The position numbers were made by a program, and so were the translations under genes. Under the pieces are notes generated by a model that worked only from the letters and a program-made list of their open reading frames with translations, was not told where the DNA came from and ran no database searches. Source: Segetibacter koreensis DSM 18137 (lineage in GTDB: Bacteria > Bacteroidota > Bacteroidia > Chitinophagales > Chitinophagaceae). From it: a DNA stretch of 64,000 bases. Positions 27,541 to 36,042 of this stretch are shown piece after piece. The stretch is taken from positions 124,001-188,000 of the forward strand of contig NZ_KB893317.1 in the NCBI RefSeq assembly GCF_000374045.1, read 5' to 3'. How positions within the stretch are numbered: position 1 is the first letter of the stretch; every line of letters begins with the position of its first letter.

Positions 27541-28764
27541 TTAAGAAGAAGTTATACTAACCGCATCAAAATCATCAAGATTATTGAGGTCAAAAACATT
27601 TTTTTTATTGATACTGTAAAACCTTCCTTTTATATTAAATTCATAAATGTTTCCATCAGTTCCAAACCTGTATTGCAGGTAAGCAATTGAGTTGTTCTCA
27701 GGCTTCAAATTCCAAGTGTTTTGCAGGACATTTCTGATCGCTCCGCTATCATACCCTCTAAACCCTTTTTTGATTAACCAATCCTGGATGTCCGATAAGG
27801 TGAATTGAAGTTCTTCGACTTCTTCCTTAATATCGATAATTGATAGAAGCAGCTGAGCCATTTCTACTTCCAGTTTGTTCCGGTTATATCTTTTTACTCT
27901 TTTAAGTGCTGGTGTAGAAAGCTGTTCAGATCGAAACCACATTCGGGAAACTGGGTGGGTGGTAAAAGGTCTTTGTATCAGATAATTTATGAAATACGGA
28001 ATTTCCTGTTTGAGTTCATCCAGTAGGTTTTTATTTTCTTGTTGCAGTATAGGTAATCTTCTTATCCAATACCTGATTTCTCCCGGATCAATCATGATAA
28101 AATTATCTTCATTGTTACTGCAGAGAACAAACTTGCCGAAGAATTCTATTTCCTGCCTGTCTTGTCCCTTGGCTTCCATCTTATAATACTTTGAGGTGCT
28201 CAGACTTTTTATCCTTTCCGAATCTTCCTTTCTGTCAAGAAACGTTTCATCAACGCCGATAATTAATTTGTGTGCCCACTCTGCATTGAAGTTGCTTCTG
28301 AAGTCTTCATTACTGTTAATGGTCATGTTGTCTCCAAAGATGGCTTTGAGAAAATTCAGGAAGGTTGTCTTACCGGTATTGCGCTCCGTACTGACCAGGC
28401 AAAGTATTGGCAGTATCTGCATGGGATGCATGAGGAGGATTTTCAAATAATCCAGACCGATATCCAGCTGTTCACCAAAGACGTGATTAAGAAATACAAG
28501 TATCTTTTTGGGATAACCTGGCGAGGGTTCATGTAAGAACGGGTGGTAACGGTTATAAAAATTCTCAATCTCTCTTTTGTATTCCAGGTGACTGGGTACA
28601 AGACAAAATCCATCAAAGCGGGTTACGGTTGATAGAAAATGTTTCCCGTGATCCTGCTTTATGCATTCTGTCGACCATGGAACTAAGAATTCAACGGCAT
28701 CACCTGAAGCCAAAGGTTTACGTACCTTCTTGTAATAGGTAGTACCAATACGCACATATTCCAT
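27541..28764 (-). CDS. Primase-helicase/D5-like superfamily 3 ATPase
   Basis: A 407-residue protein with a helicase-type ATPase core. Walker A is ERNTGKTTFLNFLKAIFG (about residue 147), Walker B is HKLIIGVDETF, and motif C is likely FVLCSNNEDNF with its Asn sensor. The C-terminus (about 300-395) looks like a winged helix (LSDIQDWLIKKGFRGYDSGAI). Such proteins unwind DNA at the origin of integrative elements and phages. With the Toprim protein it forms a small replication module; the iteron-like array lies at its 3' end. The next minus-strand gene upstream, 34 bp away, is the HTH protein. Confidence 0.82.
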   Translation of the reverse strand: MEYVRIGTTYYKKVRKPLASGDAVEFLVPWSTECIKQDHGKHFLSTVTRFDGFCLVPSHLEYKREIENFYNRYHPFLHEPSPGYPKKILVFLNHVFGEQLDIGLDYLKILLMHPMQILPILCLVSTERNTGKTTFLNFLKAIFGDNMTINSNEDFRSNFNAEWAHKLIIGVDETFLDRKEDSERIKSLSTSKYYKMEAKGQDRQEIEFFGKFVLCSNNEDNFIMIDPGEIRYWIRRLPILQQENKNLLDELKQEIPYFINYLIQRPFTTHPVSRMWFRSEQLSTPALKRVKRYNRNKLEVEMAQLLLSIIDIKEEVEELQFTLSDIQDWLIKKGFRGYDSGAIRNVLQNTWNLKPENNSIAYLQYRFGTDGNIYEFNIKGRFYSINKKNVFDLNNLDDFDAVSITSS

Positions 28765-28798
28765 AAAAAATAATTAATATGTTCAATGATCAATCTCT

Positions 28799-29083
28799 CT
28801 ATACATTTTTATTACCTCTGGTGAGGTAGGCGAGTATTTCCTGTTTATTAAAAAACACCCTTGACCCTATATAATGCTTCTTATAATAGCCTTGCGTAAC
28901 ATGACTGTCAACTGTCGGTTTGGATACCTTTAGCATCTTACACACTTCGTGTTTTTTGAGATAAACATCGTTATCCTCTTTTTTGAACGTTGAGAGTTCC
29001 TGCTTAATGGTTTGTTGAATGCAATCACGGAGCTGCTCGTAAAAATGCTCTGGAGTATCACTAAATAAAATGGTGGTAGACAT
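28799..29083 (-). CDS. Helix-turn-helix protein, excisionase-like
   Basis: The frame runs from 29122, but the ATG at 29083 (MSTTILFSDTPEHF) is the likelier start and gives 94 residues. The core, VYLKKHEVCKMLKVSKPTVDSHVTQGYYKKHYIGSRVFFNKQEI, is an HTH_17/MerR-like excisionase fold: a helix-turn-helix plus a wing carrying an Arg-rich turn. On elements of this class such a protein either assists the integrase in excision or controls the replication genes. It lies between the helicase gene and a hairpin carrying two GGTATACC palindromes, a possible binding site. Confidence 0.75.
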   Translation of the reverse strand: MSTTILFSDTPEHFYEQLRDCIQQTIKQELSTFKKEDNDVYLKKHEVCKMLKVSKPTVDSHVTQGYYKKHYIGSRVFFNKQEILAYLTRGNKNV

Positions 29084-29135
29084 ATACTTGATTTTAGAAA
29101 GCAAATCTGCTAACAAAATCAAGTAAAATAAAAGG

Positions 29136-29170
29136 AAGGTATACCCTAATAAAGGTCAAGGGTATACCTT
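29136..29170 (-). terminator. Hairpin with twin GGTATACC palindromes
   Basis: A perfect 11-bp stem (29136-29146 with 29160-29170) with a 13-nt loop, followed on the minus strand by a T-rich stretch, 25 bp after the hypothetical gene at 29195. Each arm contains the self-complementary GGTATACC, so it may also be an operator for the HTH protein. Confidence 0.55.
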
Positions 29171-29194
29171 TTCAGGAATAAACCCGCAGCGTTA

Positions 29195-29947
29195 TTATTT
29201 TTTGAGGGGAGAATGCTCCCTAAGAATATTTTCAGCGAATGCTGAAACATCCTTTCCGAAAATTTCAGGATTTAGTGCAATCAGTCGGATTTGTGGTATT
29301 AATTGTCCTTTTGCACTAACCGCACTTTTGCTTTGCAAAATCTTTTTATAAGAAAAGTTCTTCATCTCCTCAATCCTGCCTGGTATTCTGCTAAGCTTAA
29401 ATTTGGCTGAAATAAATTCTTTCAATGCACTGGTGTCTCGTATAAGCGTTTCATAATGCAGTTCATTGTTATTTATTTCTAAGTAAATATGCGTAGCAAT
29501 AACATAAGCGCGGACTGGAAAGTCTGGAACACTCACAGGCTCATTTGAACTAGTAACTTGTAATGATTGATCAATTAATTCAGACGAACTTATTTGCTCC
29601 TGCTGATTAGGAGGATTGAGCAAAGCGTTTATTTGAATTAATAAATGCTTTATTTCCTCTTTATTAATATTGTATTTCTTTTCAAACAGCACAATCATTT
29701 GCTGTTTCGCCTCTTTGTTTTCCAGAACTCTTTCTACAACTGTAAGAGTCAAAGATTTTTTATTGACTGTTTTTTGTTCCGCTATTTCATTTTTTATTTC
29801 GGCGGCAAGATTATCAAGATACAAGGAGGCAGTAATAGTAGGATCGTCTTTGCTGCAGAATTGAAAGTGATAAAATTTAAAGAGTATGTAATTATACAGA
29901 GAGGGATTGAAATTGTAGAGATAACTAAGTATTAACCAATTTTTCAT
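29195..29947 (-). CDS. Hypothetical protein of the mobile element
   Basis: A 250-residue protein I do not recognise. The N-terminal part is helical and aromatic-rich (LSYLYNFNPSLYNYILFKFYHF). A charged helical centre follows (LDNLAAEIKNEIAEQKTVNKK, about 47-110), then a Gln/Ser/Pro linker (about 112-140). The C-terminal half (VRAYVIATHIYLEINN to LREHSPLKK) looks like a compact alpha/beta domain. No signal peptide or membrane segment is evident. It is the first gene inside attR, transcribed toward the replication module. The true start may lie further in. Confidence 0.55.
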   Translation of the reverse strand: MKNWLILSYLYNFNPSLYNYILFKFYHFQFCSKDDPTITASLYLDNLAAEIKNEIAEQKTVNKKSLTLTVVERVLENKEAKQQMIVLFEKKYNINKEEIKHLLIQINALLNPPNQQEQISSSELIDQSLQVTSSNEPVSVPDFPVRAYVIATHIYLEINNNELHYETLIRDTSALKEFISAKFKLSRIPGRIEEMKNFSYKKILQSKSAVSAKGQLIPQIRLIALNPEIFGKDVSAFAENILREHSPLKK

Positions 29948-29981
29948 CTTAAATATAATAGACCACCTTTTTTAAATATAC

Positions 29982-30024
29982 CCCAAAGTACAAATAAAAC
30001 TGTACCCCCAACTGTGCCCCATTT
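29982..30024 (+). repeat. Degenerate 12-bp repeats near attR, candidate arm sites
   Basis: Units taccccaaag (29982), tgtacccccaac (30001 to 30012) and tgtgccccattt (30013 to 30024) match the 12-bp units beside attL in sequence and orientation. They lie 30 bp inside the att core. Confidence 0.55.
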
Positions 30025-30054
30025 ACATAAGTAACTGATTATCAATACTAAAAG

Positions 30055-30126
30055 TAGCCCCGACAGGAATCGAACCTGTATCTAAAGTTTAGGAAACTTC
30101 TATTCTATCCATTGAACTACGGGGCC
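30055..30126 (-). tRNA. tRNA-Arg (anticodon CCT)
   Basis: A complete 72-nt cloverleaf: acceptor GGCCCCG/CGGGGCT (first pair G.U), D stem GTTC/GAAT, anticodon stem GAAGT/ACTTT with loop TTCCTAA, and T arm ACAGG-TTCGATT-CCTGT. The discriminator is A and no CCA is encoded. Its 3' 16 nt form the attR core of the mobile element. Confidence 0.95.
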
Positions 30127-30245
30127 AAAAAAGAATTGCTGGAAAGGCTAATCTGACATTTTCCTTTTCCGGCCGCAAAAATAGAGGATTCATGTATCAT
30201 TTTGCAAAAGTTACTGCTAAAATATTCTTTCTGCTTCCGGCATTG

Positions 30246-30253
30246 TATCTTTG
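30246..30253 (+). promoter_or_regulatory. TAnnTTTG -7 element before the TPR membrane protein
   Basis: TATCTTTG matches the -7 consensus exactly and lies 20 bp before the ATG at 30273. It falls inside a longer open frame starting at 30192, which argues that the longer frame is not the real start. Confidence 0.65.
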
Positions 30254-30272
30254 CAACCCAATTTTTAAAAAT

Positions 30273-30923
30273 ATGAAGTTTTATAATCTTCTCATAAAAT
30301 ATCGTTTTTACTTAAGTATAGTTGCCCTTATTCTAGCCATCATAGTAAATATAAATGCAGGCTTTTGGGCTTCTTTTATATTGTATTTCCTGGCCGTTAT
30401 AGGTTTCGCGAGCCATTTTTTTATTGGGCCAATGCGTTTGATCCAGGAGCCAATGGAGCAGGGAAATATGGAGGAAGTTAAAAAAATAATGGATTCTATC
30501 TGGTTTCCTAACCTGTTGTATACCCCCATCCGCTCTACTTATTACACTTTGAAAGGAAACCTTGCGATGATGAACCAAGACTATGATGCTGCCGAAAAGC
30601 ACATGAAAAAAAGTCTTGATCTCGGCTCGCCAATGGCTGAAGCAGAAGGCGCCAACAAGTTGCAACTGGGGATGATGGCCTTGCAAAAGGGAGATATGAA
30701 GACAGGAGAAAGCTACGTACGCCAGGCGATACGTGCAGGCATTCCCGATAAGGAAAGCCAGGCCGTAGCTTTCTTAAGCATGTGCCAGATATTTATGAAT
30801 AAAAGAGAATTCAGAGCCGCAAAAGATTATTTCCGTAAGGCGAAAGCTTTAAAACCTACTACTAAACAAGTTGTGGAACAAATAAAAGAGATTGAAAAGT
30901 ATATATCAAGAATGCCGGGATAA
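30273..30923 (+). CDS. Membrane-anchored TPR protein
   Basis: A 216-residue protein starting at MKFYNLLIKYRF. I prefer this ATG to the one at 30192 because a perfect -7 promoter element lies between them. Two adjacent membrane segments (about residues 12-29 and 31-52) are followed by a cytoplasmic helical domain with TPR-like pairs: YYTLKGNLAMMNQDYDAAEKHMKKSL, NKLQLGMMALQKGDMKTGESYVRQAI and SMCQIFMNKREFRAAKDYF. Its role is probably protein-protein interaction; the partner is unknown. It begins right after the tRNA-Arg and belongs to the host chromosome, not to the element. Confidence 0.8.
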   Translation: MKFYNLLIKYRFYLSIVALILAIIVNINAGFWASFILYFLAVIGFASHFFIGPMRLIQEPMEQGNMEEVKKIMDSIWFPNLLYTPIRSTYYTLKGNLAMMNQDYDAAEKHMKKSLDLGSPMAEAEGANKLQLGMMALQKGDMKTGESYVRQAIRAGIPDKESQAVAFLSMCQIFMNKREFRAAKDYFRKAKALKPTTKQVVEQIKEIEKYISRMPG

Positions 30924-30924
30924 C

Positions 30925-31191
30925 TCATCCCGGCTTTACTATCTGCAGGTTATCTTTTAATCTTTCAAATACATCCCGGTATTTTATTGGGATTTTTTCT
31001 AAATCTATTGAAACCGGTTGCCCTTTATATATTAAATGATACTGGGTACTATCTCTCATCTTTCCAGGTTCATCAACTGTACTTACTGACTTAATCAGTT
31101 CATCTATTTCCTTCTCAGTCCAGTCAACTTCTGTATCAGCGATTTTTTTTAAGGGAATAATTCCACCTGTCCTTTGAAGAGTGATCTTCAT
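30925..31191 (-). CDS. Emfourin-like inhibitor of the adjacent M4 protease
   Basis: An 88-residue protein whose start MKITLQRTGGIIPLKK and later DSTQYHLIYKGQPVSI match the small emfourin/protealysin-inhibitor family. Members bind the active site of M4 metalloproteases of the protealysin group and are almost always encoded beside them. Here it follows the protease stop codon by 6 bp on the same strand, so the two are surely co-transcribed. It has no signal peptide and likely holds the enzyme silent in the cytoplasm. Confidence 0.8.
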   Translation of the reverse strand: MKITLQRTGGIIPLKKIADTEVDWTEKEIDELIKSVSTVDEPGKMRDSTQYHLIYKGQPVSIDLEKIPIKYRDVFERLKDNLQIVKPG

Positions 31192-31197
31192 ATATGT

Positions 31198-32289
31198 TTA
31201 TTTAACTTTTGCAGCGTCCCACCCATCTTTCACTGCTTTCACTTCAGCGCTTTTTACTCCAAATAATTTGCCTGCAACATTTATTGTAACTTTTCTCATA
31301 TCACTGAAAGTTGCATTTTGCTTAAGGTTTGTAGTGTCAGTGAGTGCGCCATACCATATTTTACCTGCTTTCTCCCAGGCATACCCGCCCATATTAAAAG
31401 CTGTAACATAAAAAGCAAAGTTTGGAATGCCAGAATTGTAATGAACACCACCCCAATCGCCGTCAGCAGTATCGGGAAGTTTTACATAATTATCCATGGT
31501 GGCAGGCTGTGGATCATCACCAAGCTCGGGGTGATTTTTATAGGCAGTACCAGGTGCTTTCAGGCTTCGTAAAGCATATTCATCGCCTAACAATACATTT
31601 TCTCCAATAAGCCAGTCTGACTGATTTACGTCGAGGTTAAGCGCTTTTTGTTTTATCATAATACCAAATACGTCTGAAAATGATTCGTTTAGCGCTCCTG
31701 CCTGTGTATGGTAGTCAAGATTCACCTCATACTGCGTTACTCCGTGTGTCAGCTCATGACCAATAACGTCTATATCAGTTGTAAAGCTGCCAAAAATTTT
31801 TCCATCGCCGTCACCATAAATCATTCTTCTTCCATCCCAAAAAGCATTATCATATTTTTTATCGTAGTGTATGTATTGCTGAATGATCATACCAAGGTTA
31901 TCGATGGAGTTGCGGCCAAAGAGATCATAATAGAATTGCCATGTGTCTTTGCCCGCATTTATGACATTCTTAGCATCCTTATCAGCTGGAAGTTTAGTAT
32001 CAGTATCTTTCCATACAAGAACAGCAGCAGAAAGGCTCGTTCCCTTCTTGCAATTATACACTTCCATTTGAGGAGTGGTTGCAATCTTTTTTTTGCCAAC
32101 CAGACCTAGCATCGCTTTTTCTGCGGGACTTGCATTTTTAAAAAATACCCGGTCACTTCGAAAACGGAAACTGCGAAATTTTGTATTAACAGCAATTCTT
32201 GCAATATCCTTATCTGCGGCTGTTGCTAATTTATCGGTTATGTATGGAGGAATAATGCACTGAACAGGTGAATGATGATTTTTACACAT
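31198..32289 (-). CDS. Protealysin-like M4 (thermolysin-family) metalloprotease
   Basis: A 363-residue zinc protease without a signal peptide. The short N-terminal propeptide (HHSPVQCIIPPYITDKL) is the protealysin type. The zinc site is HELTH with His178, Glu179 and His182; the third ligand is Glu202 in NESFSDVFG. The active-site His appears in GGVHYNSGIPN. The length is right for this subgroup, which lacks the long thermolysin propeptide. Protealysins are cytoplasmic or leave by unusual routes; known ones cut actin and help bacteria enter eukaryotic cells, but the role here is unknown. It is first in an operon with an emfourin-like inhibitor. Confidence 0.93.
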   Translation of the reverse strand: MCKNHHSPVQCIIPPYITDKLATAADKDIARIAVNTKFRSFRFRSDRVFFKNASPAEKAMLGLVGKKKIATTPQMEVYNCKKGTSLSAAVLVWKDTDTKLPADKDAKNVINAGKDTWQFYYDLFGRNSIDNLGMIIQQYIHYDKKYDNAFWDGRRMIYGDGDGKIFGSFTTDIDVIGHELTHGVTQYEVNLDYHTQAGALNESFSDVFGIMIKQKALNLDVNQSDWLIGENVLLGDEYALRSLKAPGTAYKNHPELGDDPQPATMDNYVKLPDTADGDWGGVHYNSGIPNFAFYVTAFNMGGYAWEKAGKIWYGALTDTTNLKQNATFSDMRKVTINVAGKLFGVKSAEVKAVKDGWDAAKVK

Positions 32290-32365
32290 AGAATGGTTTT
32301 AGTAAAAAAATGATAATGAAAGTTACTATCTAAAAATGTATTAATCAAGGTTTGTGTATTTTTCC

Positions 32366-32854
32366 TTATACTTTTGATTTTTTTTGCTCCCATTTTCCAA
32401 ATTTGTTTTCAATCACTTTAAACCTGTAATCAAATATTTTTTTTAACTGCTGCTTTACGAGAATCGTGTTTGCGATGTCACCCAAAAACATATAAGGCAC
32501 TTTATAATGAACGATATCTGTCATCTCTACACCTTGTGGTATTTCTTTAAAATGATGCTGGTGATGCCACAAACTATAAGGGCCAAAACGCTGTTCGTCT
32601 ACAAAGTATTTTCCTCTCTCTACGTGCGTTATTTCTGTCATCCAGTACAAAGGAATACCGAACAAAGGCTTTACAGTATATTCTATTATTTGCCCAGCAT
32701 ACATTCTTTCTCCGTGATGTTTGCTTCTGATAACAAACCCCAGTGTGCCGGGAGTGATATCTTTAAGATTATCGGGCGTGCTGAAGTAGTCCCAGGCTTC
32801 ATTTAAAGTAACAGGAATATTCTGAACGGTTTTTAGAGAATAGACTTTAGACAT
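32366..32854 (-). CDS. SRPBCC-family protein
   Basis: A 162-residue single-domain helix-grip (START/SRPBCC) protein. It starts YSLKTVQNIPVTLNEAWDYFSTPDNLKDITP, the typical first strand and alpha-helices, and ends with the long closing helix (ANTILVKQQLKKIFDYRFKV). The central MTEITHVERGKYFVDEQRFGPYSLWHHQHHF is the strand core. The fold binds hydrophobic ligands or acts as a cyclase/dehydratase; the ligand is unknown. The family is often annotated as a cell division inhibitor-like or polyketide cyclase-like protein. It seems monocistronic. Confidence 0.85.
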   Translation of the reverse strand: MSKVYSLKTVQNIPVTLNEAWDYFSTPDNLKDITPGTLGFVIRSKHHGERMYAGQIIEYTVKPLFGIPLYWMTEITHVERGKYFVDEQRFGPYSLWHHQHHFKEIPQGVEMTDIVHYKVPYMFLGDIANTILVKQQLKKIFDYRFKVIENKFGKWEQKKSKV

Positions 32855-32960
32855 ATTAATGGTTTGTTATACTAACAGTACAACCTTTTAAAGGTTTTAT
32901 ATACTTTTTATCTTTATAGCTGTTAACTATATTTCTTCAAAAAAGGTTAAAAATGATTGA

Positions 32961-32992
32961 GAAAAAAAACCGCGGCAAAGTTGGCCGCGGTT
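32961..32992 (-). terminator. Rho-independent terminator of leuS
   Basis: A GC-rich 9-bp perfect stem (32968-32976 with 32984-32992, arm aaccgcggc) with a 7-nt loop, followed on the minus strand by eight T. It lies 39 bp past the leuS stop codon. Confidence 0.9.
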
Positions 32993-33030
32993 ACATTTTG
33001 AAGAAATCTAAAGTTATAATTAATTCAGGA

Positions 33031-36000
33031 TCAGATTACCACATTTATCATTTTGCCCTTTACAAAAATTATCTTTTTGGGTGGTTTTCCATCAAGCCAC
33101 TTTTGTACAATCTCATTTTGAAGAACGATTTGTTCAACTTCGGGCTGCATTGCATCTAATGAAATATTCATATTAGCCCTTACTTTCCCATTGATACTTA
33201 TCGGGTATTCTTTACTGCTTTCAACCAGGTATTTTTCTTCATATTTTGGAAAAGCGGCATCAAGAACAGAAGAAGCTTCTAACTTTTCTGTAGAAGACGC
33301 TTGCAGAAGTTGGTATAATTCTTCGGAAATGTGCGGTGCGTATGGAGCCAGTAATATAACAAGAGGCTCAAGTACTTCTCTTTTATGACACTTCAAGTCG
33401 TTTAGTTCATTTACACAAACCATAAAAGCACTTACGGCAGTATTAAAGCTAAAACGTTCTGTATCATCTTCAATCTTTTTTATAGCCCTGTGAAGCACTT
33501 TTAATTCTGCTGGTGTTGCTGCATCATTTGTTAGAATGAGTCCTTTTAGTTCGTCAACATACAATCTCCAGAACTTGCGCAAGAAGCGGTGAACACCTTC
33601 AATGCCTTTTGTATCCCACGGTTTGCTTTGCTCTACCGGTCCAAGAAACATTTCATACATACGGAAGGTGTCTGCACCAAAGCGTTCAACAATCTCATCA
33701 GGATTGACAACATTATATTTGCTTTTGCTCATTTTTTCAGTTTCTGCACCACAAATGTATTTGTCATTGACTTCGTCAAAATCAACTCCTTGCGAGATTA
33801 CTTTACCATCTTCTAATAAAAAAAGTGCATTTTCATATTCGGGTCGTGAATTTCTTAATGAATCAACATGCAATTCAACACCATCCACAAAGCTTACATC
33901 AACATGTAATTCATTTAATTTGCATTCTAAACGTTCTCCCAATAGTTCTATTATTTCTAGATTGTTTTTAGAAAAAGCTGATATTTTATAAAACAGGTCT
34001 TTTATGTTTATTTCGCCTGCGACAATTTTGTCTCTATAACTTTTCGAAATGTACAGCGGGTGGGCCTCAAGAACTTTATTTGTGGTTCCCGGTGTCTCAA
34101 ATTGTTGTTCGCCGCTTAAATTTGGCGTAATCCTATAAATAAATCTGCTTGCGCCTTGTATCATTCCCTGGTTAACCAACTTCTTATAAGGCTCGTCAAA
34201 ACAAATGAATCCCAAATCATATAAAGCTTTCGTCCACATGCGGCTGTACAGCAAGTGACCTACTGCATGCTCTGTTCCACCTATATATAAATCAACTTGT
34301 CCCCAGTAATCTGCTGCTTTCCGGTCAACAAATACTTTATCATTGTTGGGGTCCATATAGCGAAGAAAATACCATGATGACCCGGCATAACCAGGCATTG
34401 TATTGGTTTCTCTTGTGCCACCTCCCGGTGCTGCTATCCAGTCTGCCAGGTTAGCCAACGGCCCTTCTCCTTCTGGTCCGGCGCTGTAAGTATCTACATA
34501 CGGCAATTCTAAAGGAAGTTGATTTTCATTCAAAGGAAAGGCAATTCCTCCTTTGTATACAATAGGAAAAGGCTCACCCCAATACCGTTGCCGACTAAAA
34601 CCTGCATCGCGCATTTTGTAATTTACCTTTCGTTTGCCAATACCCATTTTTTCCAATTCATCAATGACGACACCAATTGCATTGCGCATTACCATTCCGT
34701 CAATAAACCCGCTGTTTTGTAGTATGGCATCCTTGGTTGGGTTGGCTTCATCGCCATTATAAGCATCACCAATAATGTTAGTGATTGGAATATTAAAATA
34801 TTTTGCAAAAGCATAATCGCGTTGGTCACCACAAGGGACAGCCATAATTGCACCTGTACCGTAGCCAGCTAAAACATATTCACTGATCCAAACTGGAATT
34901 TCCCTGCCATTAAAAGGGTTAATGGCATACGCCCCTGTAAATGCCCCTGTAATTTGTTTCACTTCTGCTAAGCGTTCTCTTTCGCTCCGGCTTTTTACAT
35001 ATTCAAGATATTTATCAATTTCTGCTTTTTGTTCATCAGAAGTAATTTTCGCAACCAGTTCGTGTTCGGGTGCCAAGACCATAAAATCAACCCCAAATAT
35101 GGTATCTGGTCTTGTGGTATAAACTGTTAGAGTGGGTTCATCAGTTAACTCCTTCTGTTGCTTGATTGTAAGGTGAAACGTTATCTCCGCTCCCTGGCTC
35201 TTTCCAATCCAGTTCCTCTGCATGTCCTTCATTGACTCGCTAAAGTCAACCTGCTCCAATCCCTGCAGCAATCGGTCTGCATACTCGGTTATGCGCAAAT
35301 ACCACTGGCGCATTTTCTTTTTTACAACCGGGTGTCCCCCGCGTTCACTTACTCCATTTACCACCTCGTCATTGGCAAGTACTGTTCCCAGCGCTTCGCA
35401 CCAGTTTACTTCTCCAAAGGCAGAATAGGCAATGCGATAATGCATTAAAATATCTTCCTTGCTTTTCTCATCATAGTTTATCCAGTCTTGCGCTGTAAAT
35501 ATTAGTCTTTCATTTCCTGGGCAGTAATGGTTTGCATTACCTTCCTGTTCAAAAATTGAAACCAGGTTAGGTATTCGTTCTGCCTTTTGGCTATGCCGAT
35601 TGTACCAAGTATCAAACAATTGCAAAAAAATCCATTGGGTCCATTTGTAATAAGAAGGGTCACTGGTTTTTACTTCACGGCTCCAATCGTAGCAAAAACC
35701 AATATTATCTAACTGTTCGTGATATCGCCGTATATTCTTTTCAGTTGTTACCGCAGGGTGCTGACCGGTTTCCATTGCATATTGTTCTGCCGGCAATCCA
35801 AAGCTATCAAAGCCCATTGGGTGCAGTACATTAAAACCTTTGAGCCTTTTAAAGCGGGCATAAATATCACTTGCTATATAACCAAGTGGATGACCAACGT
35901 GCAGACCGGCACCACTTGGGTAAGGAAACATGTCGAGCACATAAAACTTTGGCTTAGTGCTATTGTTACTTACTTTATAAGCATTGCTTTCTTTCCAATA

Positions 36001-36042
36001 CTGCTGCCATTTCTTTTCAATATCTCTGAAGTTGTATTCCAT
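33031..36042 (-). CDS. leuS: Leucyl-tRNA synthetase
   Basis: A 1003-residue class I synthetase that charges tRNA-Leu in the cytoplasm. The HIGH motif appears as LHVGHPLGY near residue 48 with PYPSGAG just before it. The CP1 editing domain (about 230-430) has YTTRPDTIFGVDFMVLAP and GTGAIMAVPCGDQRDYAFA, including the Thr-rich strand and the conserved Asp used in editing. The KMSKS loop is EKMSKSKYNVVNPD near 730. A bacteroidal insertion of about 100 residues (FYKISAFSKNNLEII to LLEDGKVI) lies before KMSKS. The C-terminal anticodon-binding and tail domains are complete. A strong terminator follows. Confidence 0.98.
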   Translation of the reverse strand: MEYNFRDIEKKWQQYWKESNAYKVSNNSTKPKFYVLDMFPYPSGAGLHVGHPLGYIASDIYARFKRLKGFNVLHPMGFDSFGLPAEQYAMETGQHPAVTTEKNIRRYHEQLDNIGFCYDWSREVKTSDPSYYKWTQWIFLQLFDTWYNRHSQKAERIPNLVSIFEQEGNANHYCPGNERLIFTAQDWINYDEKSKEDILMHYRIAYSAFGEVNWCEALGTVLANDEVVNGVSERGGHPVVKKKMRQWYLRITEYADRLLQGLEQVDFSESMKDMQRNWIGKSQGAEITFHLTIKQQKELTDEPTLTVYTTRPDTIFGVDFMVLAPEHELVAKITSDEQKAEIDKYLEYVKSRSERERLAEVKQITGAFTGAYAINPFNGREIPVWISEYVLAGYGTGAIMAVPCGDQRDYAFAKYFNIPITNIIGDAYNGDEANPTKDAILQNSGFIDGMVMRNAIGVVIDELEKMGIGKRKVNYKMRDAGFSRQRYWGEPFPIVYKGGIAFPLNENQLPLELPYVDTYSAGPEGEGPLANLADWIAAPGGGTRETNTMPGYAGSSWYFLRYMDPNNDKVFVDRKAADYWGQVDLYIGGTEHAVGHLLYSRMWTKALYDLGFICFDEPYKKLVNQGMIQGASRFIYRITPNLSGEQQFETPGTTNKVLEAHPLYISKSYRDKIVAGEINIKDLFYKISAFSKNNLEIIELLGERLECKLNELHVDVSFVDGVELHVDSLRNSRPEYENALFLLEDGKVISQGVDFDEVNDKYICGAETEKMSKSKYNVVNPDEIVERFGADTFRMYEMFLGPVEQSKPWDTKGIEGVHRFLRKFWRLYVDELKGLILTNDAATPAELKVLHRAIKKIEDDTERFSFNTAVSAFMVCVNELNDLKCHKREVLEPLVILLAPYAPHISEELYQLLQASSTEKLEASSVLDAAFPKYEEKYLVESSKEYPISINGKVRANMNISLDAMQPEVEQIVLQNEIVQKWLDGKPPKKIIFVKGKMINVVI

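Larger units (their letters stand above)
19666..30070. mobile_element. Integrative mobilizable element in tRNA-Arg(CCT), about 10.4 kb
   Basis: Bounded by identical 17-bp copies of gtagccccgacaggaat at 19666-19682 (attL) and 30054-30070 (attR, the 3' end of tRNA-Arg). Inside are an integrase beside attL, T9SS-type cargo, relaxase, MobC, a candidate oriT, a primase-like protein, an iteron-like array, a helicase, an HTH protein and a hypothetical gene. No conjugation (tra) genes are seen, so transfer would need a helper element; replication and excision functions are present. All genes except the integrase are on the minus strand. Repeats resembling integrase arm sites lie just inside both ends. 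Confidence 0.85.

Noticed and set aside
30192-30272. N-terminal extension of the TPR membrane protein
   Set aside because: A perfect TAnnTTTG promoter lies inside it at 30246, so translation should start at 30273.
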